Of a stretch of 64,000 nucleotides of DNA, positions 26,059 through 38,900 are shown one piece after another. The notes beneath the pieces were generated by a model. That model searched no databases. It saw only the letters and a program-made list of their open reading frames with translations, and was not told the DNA's origin. The DNA lies in NCBI RefSeq assembly GCF_019703515.2, contig NC_059373.1, forward strand, positions 17,912,781 to 17,976,780. Direction: 5' to 3'. A program made the position numbers and the translations under genes. Position 1 is the stretch's first letter. Each line of letters opens with the position of its first letter. The stretch comes from Myxocyprinus asiaticus. Its lineage: Eukaryota > Chordata > Actinopteri > Cypriniformes > Catostomidae.

Positions 26059-27835
26059 GCCTGTACAGTGAGAGAGAGCCCGCTCAATGACGACATCCAC
26101 TAGACAAAAACAATAAAAGTTTTGCAGCAGCAACCAAAGCATTACACTTTTTACTGGTGGGATCACAAAAAAGCAACAGCATAAAATGACGTACATAAAC
26201 TGATAGATGGCAAATGTGATTGTGAGGTATATAAAAACATGTTAAGAATAAATAATCAGGACTAAAACAGTTTAAAATATCACCAAGAAGCATAAAGCAG
26301 AGTAAAGAGGATAGCGAGAATGCTAACTTGAATAGTTAAACAGCATAAACAGTGTCATAACATGTTGGAAAAGTGTGCCAATTGCCTACTACCACGAAGT
26401 CAGAGGACAAAAGTAGGAAGTAGGCCTTGTTTGCATTATCTGGGCAGCTTTCGAGGGGCAAGTTCATTATCTCTCTTTTTACAGCACGTATGTACACATG
26501 CACATAATGCAGGTAACATTACATATGAGAAACCTGATACATGAATCTGGTTGACTGGCTCATTCCCCCTTTTACACAAATGACTCTTCGGGGAAAAGCA
26601 CAGGTATCCATATATGAGCTCACAGCAATTCCACATGGAAAATGCCACTTAATTGGAACTCCTTATGGCAATACAAATATCCCCAGACTGCATTGTAATT
26701 GCAGTCCTAAACAATAAAAAAAATTTAAAAAATGAATGCTCAGGCAACCAGATTGAACTAAACCATTTATCAGTTGTAGGCAAATGGAACTAATATCACA
26801 GAAGGTACTTCAGCTTTAGAGAATAAATAAAAATATTGAGTAAACAAAGTAGAAACCTTTTTGCCAAACAGATTGAAAGCCTCTTTACATTAGCAATAAT
26901 GGCAAAAGTAAACAAGAAAACAATAGTCAAATGTCCCTCTCCTCTCTCTTCTTTCACAATGCCAGTACAACAGTCAAATAAGAGTAGTCAAATTGCCTGA
27001 AGGAAAAAATGTCAGACCAGCTTCTAAGTTTCCAAGGATCTAGATCCAGAACTTTTAACACAGTGTGACTTTTATTTTGGTTTTGCTTTATATATGATCT
27101 GTGCATGCTTTAGTTAGTATGTAAGAGCCTGTGTAAATGCGTAAATTCAACATTTGTAAAGCCCTAGAGAATTTAAAAGCAACTACACAAAATCTTGAAA
27201 CAGTATTAATGGGAAATGCAATGCATTACACCGGCTCTAAATTATTGGCAAACCCCTAAAGATAAACAGCAAATCAAAACAAGATAAGAAAAGCTGTGTG
27301 CATTCATTAAAAGTCCTGGGTCAAACGAAATAAATACTGGCATATTGGGCGCTTGGACATAAAAACAGGCCATTTGTGCTTCAGGACTTGGAAAACTAGG
27401 CCATATCTCATCCATTCCTGGCTTTGCGTAGGGTGAGACGTGCCACACTCATTAAACATAGTGAAGACACACATAACCAACAGACCACTAGTTTTTCTGA
27501 CATGCAATGCAAACCCCAGGCCACCGTTAATAAGATCGCAATAGGATACGATACAAGCCAACAGCTTTGACGTGATGTGATTTGACTGAATAATCAGGCC
27601 AGCCGGGTTGCACACGCTCGCGCACAGTCGGCCAGAAAATACAGATCGAATGCTTAAACAAAACAATTTGCAGATGGAAACAACATAACGAGTTGCGATG
27701 ACCGTTTCAGTTGTCATGATTATGCAGGCTGACAGCAACACTGACACTCTGTCTTATGAAAAGATTTCCGCCGGCTAGTCACTCAACACAAACATTTGCT
27801 AATACAGGCAACGCGTTTGAGGGGTTTCTCCTTAC
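26059..27835 (-). other. cap1: cap1 5' UTR intron (inferred)
   Basis: Lies between the acceptor two bases before the cap1 ATG and a good donor (minus-strand GTAAGG) at about 27835. I see no further exon or strong repeat in it. First introns often hold enhancers, but no element could be assigned. Confidence 0.5.
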
Positions 27836-28000
27836 CGTCACCGTGTGAGAATATTTAAGTGATCCTAGGTAGTCTTTGGATGTTAAATGGGTGTGTTACG
27901 AGCTCCCCGTCTGCCTGTATGAGTGTGCTGAAGTTCCCAGCTCTCACCGCGAGTGCCGTTTCCGCCCAAACTCCACCAACTGCTCCACTTCCTTATAAGG
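27836..28000 (-). promoter_or_regulatory. cap1: Probable untranslated first exon and core promoter of cap1
   Basis: On the minus strand the sequence ahead of GACG|GTAAGGAG is relatively GC-rich, and a splice from here fits the untranslated-exon requirement of cap1. It is directly followed upstream by a (GA)n tract. The transcription start is unmapped, so the upper limit is approximate. Confidence 0.5.
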
Positions 28001-28003
<3 letters not shown>

Positions 28004-28068
<65 letters not shown>

Positions 28069-28072
28069 TGAA
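28004..28072. repeat. (GA)n microsatellite at the cap1 promoter
   Basis: About 34 GA dinucleotides with one GC interruption, placed immediately upstream of the inferred cap1 first exon. On the cap1 sense strand it reads as (TC)n, a polypyrimidine tract. Confidence 0.95.
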
Positions 28073-28590
28073 AAATGGTAAACTAGAACGCTGGGATGCA
28101 AAACGAATACTTGGGATGCAATACCCCAAACCGGAAGTTTACTCTTACCTAACAGTGTATACACTCATAAGTAACTGAATTTACTGACCAAAAATAAATG
28201 GACATGGTTTTCAAAGGATATCACAGTGGCTCAGTCCATTCACTGACAAATTTCCAAAGATATATCCCTCTCACTGGACATATGTATGGGTGGGTGTCAC
28301 CACTGGATTTCTAGTAAACTGTTGTAGTACACTTTTTTTTTTTTTTTTTTTTTTTAGTATAGATGACAGAAATCATGTACTCAGCTATGTATAAACATAG
28401 CTGACCATAATTTAATTGTAACTTCTGCAACAAGTAAAATCAGTAAACTTGTGGTTCAGTAATCAGTTCTTGCATATTGCTATCCCAATCACTGCCCTAT
28501 TTGGTAAGGTTTACATAATGGTGTACAGTCATAAGAGGTCTTGGTAGAATTCTTAAAAAAAAAAAAAAAAAGGTAAAGACAAAGTTGTAA
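28073..28590. other. Short interval between kiaa0319l 3' end and cap1 5' end
   Basis: About 0.5 kb with a T-run (28332-28357) and an A-run (28555-28571), otherwise unremarkable. It must contain both the downstream polyadenylation region of kiaa0319l and upstream control sequence of cap1. Confidence 0.45.
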
Positions 28591-29914
28591 ATATATTTTC
28601 AATTTTATTAAATCCAGTTGTTTTAGAAGTCACATGAAATGGAATACTTCATTTTTGTTTTTAGTGGATAAAAAAAAAAAGAAAAAGGAATCCCTTCATT
28701 TTTTCCAGTCTCTGGCATAGGGGGTTCAAACACCCATGCATTCACAATGTACAAGACGTGGGGGATTGCACACACACATCATATAGTTAACATTCAGACC
28801 TTCATAACAAACCAATACAAGGAACATTAGAATTGGGAGTGCCTCATCTCAAAAGGATGAGCAGAAACTTATTTTAAAACAGACCGAGAATTTCTAATGA
28901 ATAAGCAATATCAGAAAACCAAAAAGAGAAAAATTCAGTTCCAATGCAAGCCAGGAGAACAAAACCTGTTTAAAGTTTGCTGACTAAAATAAATTTAAAA
29001 CTGACATGACTGTAAAAGGTCATCTGGGTTTGAGATGATGAGGTGAGGAGCAAGCCATACCCTTTTAGTCCCATCATATCCATTCTCAAGAACAGTGAAG
29101 AAAGGAGTGTGAATCAAATGATCGTTCCCAGTGTAACATCCAACATGTTACCCAGTGTAAGATATGCCTCTTCCTAACCTTGGCAATCATGGCTTTTATG
29201 CTGCAGACTTCCATATACTCCACTGGTGTTAAAAGTGGCAAAACCCACCTCAGACATACACATACAGCCAACAAGACCAAAGAGACACAAACTCAGCACA
29301 CACATTCTCAATTGAATACATGCAAACCATAAAAAATAACCAATGAAAAAAACCCTTCTCATGCAGTCATACAACTTGGCATTGTAAGAACTCACTGTCT
29401 GCATTATTACCAAAGAAAACTCAACTGGCGTGCCGGGCAGCATTTGGAAGTGACAGGCTGCCGTATCAGGAAGCCTTGTAGGGAGAGGACAGTGAGGCAG
29501 GCTCAGTTGTTTCTGTGTAACATTCTGGTGGGAGGAAGTATTCCTAAGAGAGCTACTTTGATACGCAAAACCTTTTCCAGTTGCCATCTGTACAATAAGT
29601 CTCTCTCAGCAGTTAAGTAAATACATTCTCAATGTCTTTTGAGGTGTGTGGCTCTACAGATTTGGCAAGTTCTGTACAGACAGATGCCAAGGGATAAATT
29701 CCCTGTTATTAATGCAATGTTTCTGTCTCTTTCCACCATTAGGGTATGAATATATTTTCAGTTTGGCTCAGAATGGGCAGGGATTCAACCCTGGGAAGCA
29801 GTTGCAGGGGTCACCTTTAAGTCCTTCAGGTTCCTTTTAAAATAAAACTTGTCTTTAGAGACACCTTGATGAGGGGTGAACAGTGTGTTGGTGCAATAGT
29901 GAGGTTTGCTTTCG
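28590..29914 (-). other. kiaa0319l: kiaa0319l 3' untranslated region
   Basis: Extends from the base after the stop to a minus-strand AATAAA at 28609-28604. About 1.3 kb without any alternative exon. The end is inferred from the signal only. Confidence 0.6.
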
Positions 29915-32900
29915 CTAAAGCAGCGCCTCCCTTTGTATTTTAGGTTTATGGGGGCCTTGGCCATTGCGAACAGATCCATTTTGAGGTGGCAGGAGTTTTC
30001 CACGCTCTCTGTCAGACCAAGGGATTCCTGCCTGGCCGTCCTCACTTTCCAGATCGGAATCTGAGAGCATGAGTGCAGAAGATGTGGGAGCAGGAACTGA
30101 CTTCAAGCGACCTGCAGAGGAAAGAAAAGAATGAGCTGTTGTGTCCTCCTTATGGAGACATTATCATTCAATCTTACTTATTAGTTTCTATGGATAATTA
30201 CATTTTATTTATTTTATTTTTTTCCTCCCAATTTGGAATGCCCAATTCCCAATGTGCTTTTAAGTCCTCGTGGTCACGTAGTGATTCGCCTCAGTCCGGG
30301 TGGCGGAGGACAAATCCCAGTTGCCTCCGCCTCTGAGACCGTCAACCCGCGCATCTTATCATATGGCTTGTTAAGCGCGTTGCCGCGGAGACAGCGCGTG
30401 TGGCGGCTTCACGCCATCCAAAGCGGAAACCACGCTCAACTCACCACGCGCCCTACCGAGAACGAACCACATTATAGCGACCATGAGGAATTTATCCCAT
30501 GTAACTCTACCCTCCCTAGCAACCGGGCCAATTTGGTTGCTTAGGAGACCTGGCTGGAGTCATTCAGCACGCTCTGGGATTCGAACTACCGAGCTAGCGA
30601 ACTCCAGGGGTGGTAGCCAGCATATTTTACCACTGAGCTACCTACTATAATTAATTTTATTACCTGCTCTTGGTATCTTTAATTCCAGAGTCTCTTGCTC
30701 ATCTCTCTCCAGCATTTTATACCGACTCCTTCGTCTTGCTTTGTTTTTCCTTCTGCTCGAGACAGCATATACAATTTTAATAATCGCTAGCAACCATGCA
30801 ACACATCAAACAAGCTCTAACATAAAAACTTAGCAACAGGAATACTTTGACTACATTTACATGAACGCCAGAAAGCGAGTTATTGCGAGAAAGTGGCGTT
30901 TCCGCGTACATGTACCGTATAAGTGGTACTCTTTACTTCTGTATACATGCTCAGTCAGTAAGCAGTTTCTCCACAGCAACATAATTTCCTAGCGACACTT
31001 GTGTTAATGACAAACATGGCATCCGAGGAACACTTCACTATTTTATTACCAGACATTCCTAAGTTGTTGCCATGTTTGTTTCCTTAACTTTCCATCGCAA
31101 CATGCAGTGGATTTGTGCTGCAATATTGGGATTTCCCTCTATGTAAAACTCAATGTACGAGCGCATATACACGAACGTGAGGGACTGTCAATATTTTATA
31201 TTGGTGTGTATAAATGGGTATAGTTTATAGTGTATGTGCTTTTCCCATTGTACTCCCAGAAATGTTGAATTCTTTTCACTGTGTCAAGTCTTGTTTTATT
31301 TGTATAGTGCTTTTCACAACAGATGTCGTTTCAAGGCATCTGTACAGGAAATTATGCTATAACATAAAATAAAGCTGTAATGTCTTATCATTGTGCTTTA
31401 ATAAGTAAGTCATATTTTTTTTTTATACCCCCAAGTGAGCAAGCCAAAGGCGACCGCGGCAAGAAACAAAAAACTCCATAAGATGGTTAATGGAGAAAAA
31501 CAACCCTGGGAGAATCGAGGCTCACTTTGGGGGGGCCAGTGCCCTTCTGGCTAAACAGCATGAATATTCTGCCAATATCAGTTATTTATGTGTAGAACAA
31601 GTCATGGTTTAAATTAGTAAACTAAGTAAATATTATGGGCCACTGTTTAAACAAAATGATATTGCATGAACTGTAAGATTAGTGACAAAGTCCATCCTGT
31701 ATTAACTGTGGAAGTGCACGTAGATGCAGTATCCTTTGTTATTTAGCGGATGAAGGCTTTAGTTGGCAGCTATTTCATTGTCTATATATTCCATTTTAAA
31801 AGAGTGTAGTCCATCCGTTGACTAAGACAATACAGGGAACAGTCAATGAGGGGCATCGAAGTCCAGCTGGAAGCTTATGGCAGGTAATTTTGGCGAAGTC
31901 CATCCTGAGTCCCATGTCTTGGAGTTTGCATCAATTCATCCTCAGTGAGGTCCATCGTAGTAGACTAAAGTGAAGTCTGGCTGGCATAGGCTGCAGTTGG
32001 TCGTCATCACTCAGCAACACGTGGCAGTGGGAGTCGGACATAAGGCAGAACCAGAGCTGGATCCGGCAGGCTCTGGTAACCTCAGGATATGTATCTCGAG
32101 GTTGAGACAGGGGAACAAGAAACTTGTTCACTTGTTGTTGGGCTCCATCTTATGACGTTTTTATCCAGTCTGTTCATGCACACTCCAAACAAACCTGTAA
32201 TGGCCACAATAAACCATGTTCTCTGGTAGAAACCAAGGCGTTAAACCGCTTTCTCTTAATCCCTCAAACGGCGTGCGTAAAAAGCCGTTCTTGTTTACAT
32301 GACGGTTCAGAATGCCGCTTTCTGCAAAAACCCTGCAATAAACCGTTTCTGAAGTGCATGTAAACATGGTTAATAATTTCCTACGATAATTTTGGCAATT
32401 TCCAGCGACCGTTGGTGATGTGGACATGTCCAGTAACTTGACAAAAGTTTAGACATTTTAAACTTTATGCAAATGAGCAGCAACATGACGCAGCAACTGT
32501 ATGATGTCTCTGCCCACATGCAGCGAAATAAAATATAAACAGCGAAATATTTTGTGTGTCAGAATTGTCAGCATTCTGAAATTGATGCATGCACTGGTGA
32601 TTATTTATCTTATTAATGATATTATGCACTCTTGTAATTAATATACGAATGCATTCCCCTGCAGAATGTTATTTTTTAGCAAAAGCAAACTGACTCCTTG
32701 TCTAAAACGAATGATATATTTTATCCAGAAACAGATCTTATTTATAATCAGTTTTTTGAAAGCTATGGCGGGTGCGCAGCCCACCAATAACCAAACACCT
32801 ATAAAAGCAGGGAAAACCTACTAGCGACCAACAGTACAGTGACCTAACAACATCCAGCAATACATTTGCTGTCAGTTTGAACAGGGCTTAACCCTTACCT

Positions 32901-35900
32901 TCTACAGCAGCACACCATACCCCAGATTACAGTTGCTATGGCAACCACGATCATGAATGATGCTATAGTCACATATAAAACACTCCATTCTGAAAGACAA
33001 CATCCAGTCACAAACATCATACTGAATTTTTATCAAAAGAGTAGCTTAATTAAAACAGCTTATTTCCTATTTTTCAAGTTCCTTACCACAGTTGCTTTCG
33101 GCATCACCAAGATAAATTCTGAATAAATTCTCCATCCAGAATGGGTGGCAAACACAGCGTCTGGTGAAGGAATCGCAGTCCCCGTGACTGGAGCAGTTCA
33201 GCTGGCAGACTGGGGAAAGGTCAGACAGTCAATAACAGGCCAGAGCTGGATACTGCTGCAATATAAACAGTAATGGGGCATTTGATGAAGCCATATCAAT
33301 ACTTACTGACTGTGTCTACCCTTCGGGCCTTAAAGATAAGGAAGTCATTTTTTTGCTTGCGAAGTTTGTTGCGTAGTTCCATAGCAACACTATGGCCAGA
33401 CAAGGGGGGTCGTCCAGGGCCTCCAGACACAAGAAATACCAGGCGGGTGCTGGAAAAAAGTATAATATTGTCATGTACAGAAAAGTTAAAGCAATAGTTT
33501 AGCCAAAAATGAAAATTCTGTCATCATTTACTCCATTTAACCTCTTTATTGGAACATAAGAGAAGTTTTAAAGAATTTTCACGCTGCTATTTGCTTTACA
33601 ATGAAAGTGAATGGTGACTGAGGCAGTCAGTCCCTAAAATTCCTCCTAATATCTCTTTTTGTATTCTAAGAAAGAATGAAAGTCATACAGGTTTGGAACA
33701 ACATGAGGGTGAGTACATGATGGCAGACTCTTTATTTTTGGTAAACTATCCCTAAACTATTAAGGTGCTAATCGTTGAGGTTCAATTAAGCATTATATCA
33801 ATGAAGATTAAAAACATAACTGCAACATTTCCAGTAAAGGGTACTGAAGTTGCCTTTCAAAACAATGAGGCACTGTAATCAGATCAGTTAAGGGCAGTTA
33901 AGTTTAGCACTCCCTATTGTGGCATGGGGGGTGTGGTCATGTGTCGTTCTGCGGGAGAGGGAGAGTGGTAAGGCTCGTCACCTGGGTTGTGAGAACTCTA
34001 ACACCTGTCTCTAATTATAGTGAAGGTGGCAGGAGACCTGAAGAGGCACACCAGACCGTCAGAGTGGGAGAGAGACCAGAGGCTGTTCCTGTGTAGCTAT
34101 ATGACAAACACTGTTGACCCGTTTGTGTGTTTTGGCCACCAAGAGCCCTTTTTGTTAAAGTTTTGTATGATGCTGAGAGAGTAATAAAATATTCACATTG
34201 ACAGTTCGCTGTCTATTGACTCCTCCATTGCTCACAAACTTAGAAACGATCACACCTATAATAAAAGCCTGTTCCTAAACTAAGCTGGACAAACCTATGC
34301 TCATTGAAGGCGTTAATCTCTCGCACAGTGATGTCACTGTCCAGGACGCCCAGGAGGACCCCAACCTGTCGTATCAACATATCCTTCTGTCTTCGAGACA
34401 CCTGGGTCACGGCAACTTCCAGGATCAGCTCCACCAAGTCTCGTTCATAGGCATCTGACAAACAGAAGATGCAGAAAGAAGGGCAAGAAAAAAACGATAT
34501 ATTTTTTTTTTTGTACACAGTATTTTGTGTTACGCAGTGAGAGTGTAAAAAACAGAGACCATTGTAAGCATACAAACATTGAAAAATAAATAATGCAATC
34601 AGCCGGCCATTATTGCAAAAAACAAAACAAACAAAAAACCAACATCTGACAGTGTGATCTGTACCCTGATGCCATGTGGACTTTAGCAGCATATGTGGAA
34701 AAGATGTAATGTAATTCAAATGTAATTTTTATTTTACAGTCATACTGACCTGCTCGAACCTCCACAGTGCCTCTATCAGTACTGGTCTTTCCTTTACTGT
34801 CTGTCACAGTCAGTGTGAAAGTGTATTTCCCTTCCACCAGATTACTAAGAAAAAGCATTGCCTGATGGTCAGAGTTATTCAGGATATCCTGCAAGAGAAA
34901 GACACAGGGCCTCATTCATGAAACTCATAAATATATCAGTAAATTCGGAGTAATTTCCACATTAAATGGTCCTTCACAAAAACTTTCCTCCGGATTCAAA
35001 AACGCTTCGTACACCACAGAGTTGTTAGTTAAATGTGTGTGTGTTAGTGAATTCCAAACATTCGTAAATGGGGCATGTGCATGTTCACTCACAATTATCA
35101 TAATCCACGCCTATAAACACGCCCTTCAAGGAAGGCATCAGACGTGCTAGTAAATGAGAATATGTGGAAACAGTAATGAAAGCATTTTAAAATGAACTGC
35201 ATTCAAATCACAACATTTTTAATTTAGCAAACACGCTGGTGAGTTCACAAAGAAAGTGAGGAACTTAATCTATCGCATGTTCTGGCATCAGAGGTTCTTT
35301 TGTGAATTGAACAGTCCAAGAGTTCAATAATAATGGTTTGACATAAGGCTTAAGTGTACAAAAAAAAGTTCAGTTCACACCAGCAGGAGAATGTCCACTA
35401 CTATTAACCTTATCTGGTTCAGTTGAGCACATCACCAGCATCATTGAAAATAGGAAAAGTTTCATGAATTTGTAAATTTGCATCAGAACGGCTTCACAAA
35501 CAATTTACACGAAAATTCTTTCCGCTCCTGTTGCATGAAAGATGTCCACGGAGTGGACATGAAGAGGCCACAATTCAATGAGAATCATAATGACTGTTGT
35601 TAATCAGTTTTTTTGTATGGTTCCTTGTTAAGTTTAAGTCACCAAACCATTGTGGAAGACACTATGATAATCTTATAAAAAATGGCACCAAATGAACCGG
35701 TCCCACTAGTTCTGTCACTATCACACAGTCTCTCAGATGTACAAACAGTATGACTGCTTGAATATTCAACAGTGCCATGAATGTAATTTGAATGTTTAGA
35801 GAAGTAGTCGACCGATATATCGGTTTTACCTATTAATCGGTGTCGATAGCTGCTTTTTGGAACTATTGGTTTTTGGCAATCTATGCCGATAGTTGCAGAT

Positions 35901-38900
35901 AGTTATTTTTATTCCTCCGTGTTCCTCTGTGGCTGGCGCTAGAGGATTCTACAGTTGGAGCGGATTGGTTCAACATAATAGGGATTTGCTGTATATAAAT
36001 CTTTCATCATTGATATTATTCATCCATATTTTTATTCTTACTTCAGAGCATATTTTGTTATTTTGATTAGATAATCAAGTGTTCTAAATTGAAGCGGGAG
36101 GATGCAAAGAAAAATGCAATTATACAGAAACGTGCTCCTTCAGCACATACTGTACATTGTGTCACCAACTTCATTCATATCTTGTGAACAATAATAAACT
36201 TTATTGCTCATTAAACCTAATCTGGTGAAATAAATAGAGGCAAAACGCTACATCTGGTGAATATATAGGTTATAAAAAGCTTAATTTGGTAAATACTTAT
36301 ACGTAGAGGATTGTAACAGGGTTTGTAAGAGTCCACGGTGTGTTTTGGGCTTGTTTATAGTTAAAGGTTCTGCATTATGCACCAAATCTTAATTTTTTCT
36401 GGTTATTGGATTTTAGTTGAACAATAGACTGCATCTGGGATTTGATTAATTTTGGACTCTTGTAGCGTCTACACCGATCAGCCACAACATTAAAATCATC
36501 TGCCTAATATTGTATAGGTCCCCCTCGTGTTGCCAAATCAGCGCCATCCCGCACCTAGAATAGCATTTACCGTAGACTTTGTCAGTTCGAACCAGTCTGG
36601 CCATTCTCTGTTGACCTCTCTCATCAACAAGGCGTTTCCATCCGCAGAACTGCCGCTCACTGGATATTTTTTGTTTTTGGCACCATTCGGAATAAATTCT
36701 AGAATTCTGGTGTGAGAAAATCTCAGGAGATCAGCAGTTACAGAAATACTCAAACCAGCCCGTCTGGCACCAACAATCATCCATGGGATTATCTAATCAG
36801 CCAATCATGTGGCAGCAGTGCAGTGCATAAAATCATGCAGATATGGGTCAGGAGCTTCAGTTAATGTTCACATCAACCATCAGAATGGGGAAAAATGTGA
36901 TCTCAGTGATTTGGAGCGTGGCATGATTGTTGGTGCCAGATGGGCTGGTTTGAGTATTTCTGTAACTGCTGATCTCCTGGGATTTTCATACACAACAGGC
37001 TCTAGAATTTACTCAGAATGGTGCCAAAAACAAAAGACTGGTTCGAACTTACAAAGTCTACGGTAACTCAGATAACCGCTCTGTACAATTGTGGTGAGAA
37101 GAAAATCATCTCAGAATGCTATACTGAGATGCAGGTTGGCACTGTTTTGGCAGCACGAGGGCACAAAATATTAGGCAGGTGGTTTTAATGTTGTGGCTGA
37201 TTGGTGTGTGTCTGTCCCAGTCATAGTAAGGAAAGGCTAAGAATATTTTTTTTCATATTCTATAAATTGATTTTAAAAACTATCTGCCAATTTTTAAAAA
37301 CGTTTTCTTAGAAATCTTTCCTTAGACATCTGCAAAATCCACAATTGGTTCACCTCTATTTTGGAGCATTTTCAATGTGAATAAAACAGAACTAACCCCT
37401 GCTGCTGGGCTACTGTCTTCTCGGCTCCAGAGGAAGCTGATACCACCGTTATCATCTGATGATCGGGAACCATCCAGAACTGCAGTGCGGATGGGTAGAG
37501 TGATTGGAGGACTAGACAGAACCTTGGCGATGGGCGGCTGGTCATCCTCTGATTTGAAAAAGCAAGGAGGGAAATTATTTGTAGTATCACAGATTGATAG
37601 AAACAGAACAGGTTGATGGTTTTTTACAGTTACACATGAATTGCATAAGCAAGCCTTCTAACAAATAATTTGCATATCTGCAAATAGAAATGCACATGCA
37701 GGCATACACAAACTCATTTTAGCTTTTTAAATCAGGACATCCCATAGACTTCTATTGTTTTTTTTACAATCAAATAATACAATTTTGTCCCCCAAAACTT
37801 TCTTAGGGATTTAAAGTACACGTACCTTCCCTGACAATGACAGAGACTGCATCAGAATTCTCCAGTTTCCTTTCATCCGTCACAGTCAGCATGAAAGTGT
37901 ACTCGCCCTCCTGCAGACCTGTCACCGTGGCAACAGCAGTGTCTGCATTTTCAATTTTCACCCCATCCGGGCCCCTGCGCCACCATCAAAAATATAAACT
38001 ATGAGTCTACTGTTAAATGAATAAGATTACTAAGCCCCTGCGCTTTTGAAAAACACATGTGATATAAAAAATAGCTACTTCATTTTCAAAAAGTTCCAGA
38101 ATTATGAATATAAATGAATATGAATAAGAAGGGAGAGTACGAGTGTTACTGACTTGGTCTTTGTCCAGTGATATGTGGCAATTTTTTGGTCATCGCTGCT
38201 CTTGCTGCCATCCAGCGTGGTCCGATCGACGGGAAGCGTGAGTTCTTTGTCTGGGCCTGCATCCGCTACAGGGGGCTTGTTATTCTCTGGTGTGATTTCA
38301 CAAAAAGGGCACTCAGGAACAAACAGTAATTTAAACAGTAGATTCACAGTAAATGCTCTGTATTTACAAAATACCTGGCTGGACAATGACAGTGACCTGA
38401 GCCGTGTCTTGCTGCCCAGAGAGGTCAGTGACAGTCAACTTAAAGGTATAATCACCCTCCTGCATGGCAGAAAGCTGCAGAATGGGCGTCCTCACACCCT
38501 ATAGAGAACAAACCAAAGGTATGTAGACTAATCCACTCACTGATTAACATAGATAACACTTCTAACAAAACTGAAACATAGAATTACAACTGTCCTGCCA
38601 GTAAACACCTAATTATAGATGTTTAAACCCTAATAATAGTGTATAATGCAATATAATGGTTTCTGTTTAATGTACCTGCATTTCCACCACCTTGCCCTTA
38701 CTCTCAGGGCTGAGTGACCACTCATAGGACAGATTCTCATGGTCGTCAGTGCTTTGGTTGCCATACAGTGTGATATAGTTGCGTGGCAGTGTGATCACTT
38801 GGTTGGGACCAGCATTAGCTGTAGGCCTGTAGTCCGTGGCCTTGTTGACTAATAACATGGATTGGGCTGAATTCTGAGCTCCATCTGAGTCAGTCACTGT

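Noticed and set aside
27883..28164. Minus-strand Ser-Leu repeat frame and plus-strand Arg-Glu frame
   Set aside because: Translation of the (GA)n tract at the cap1 promoter.
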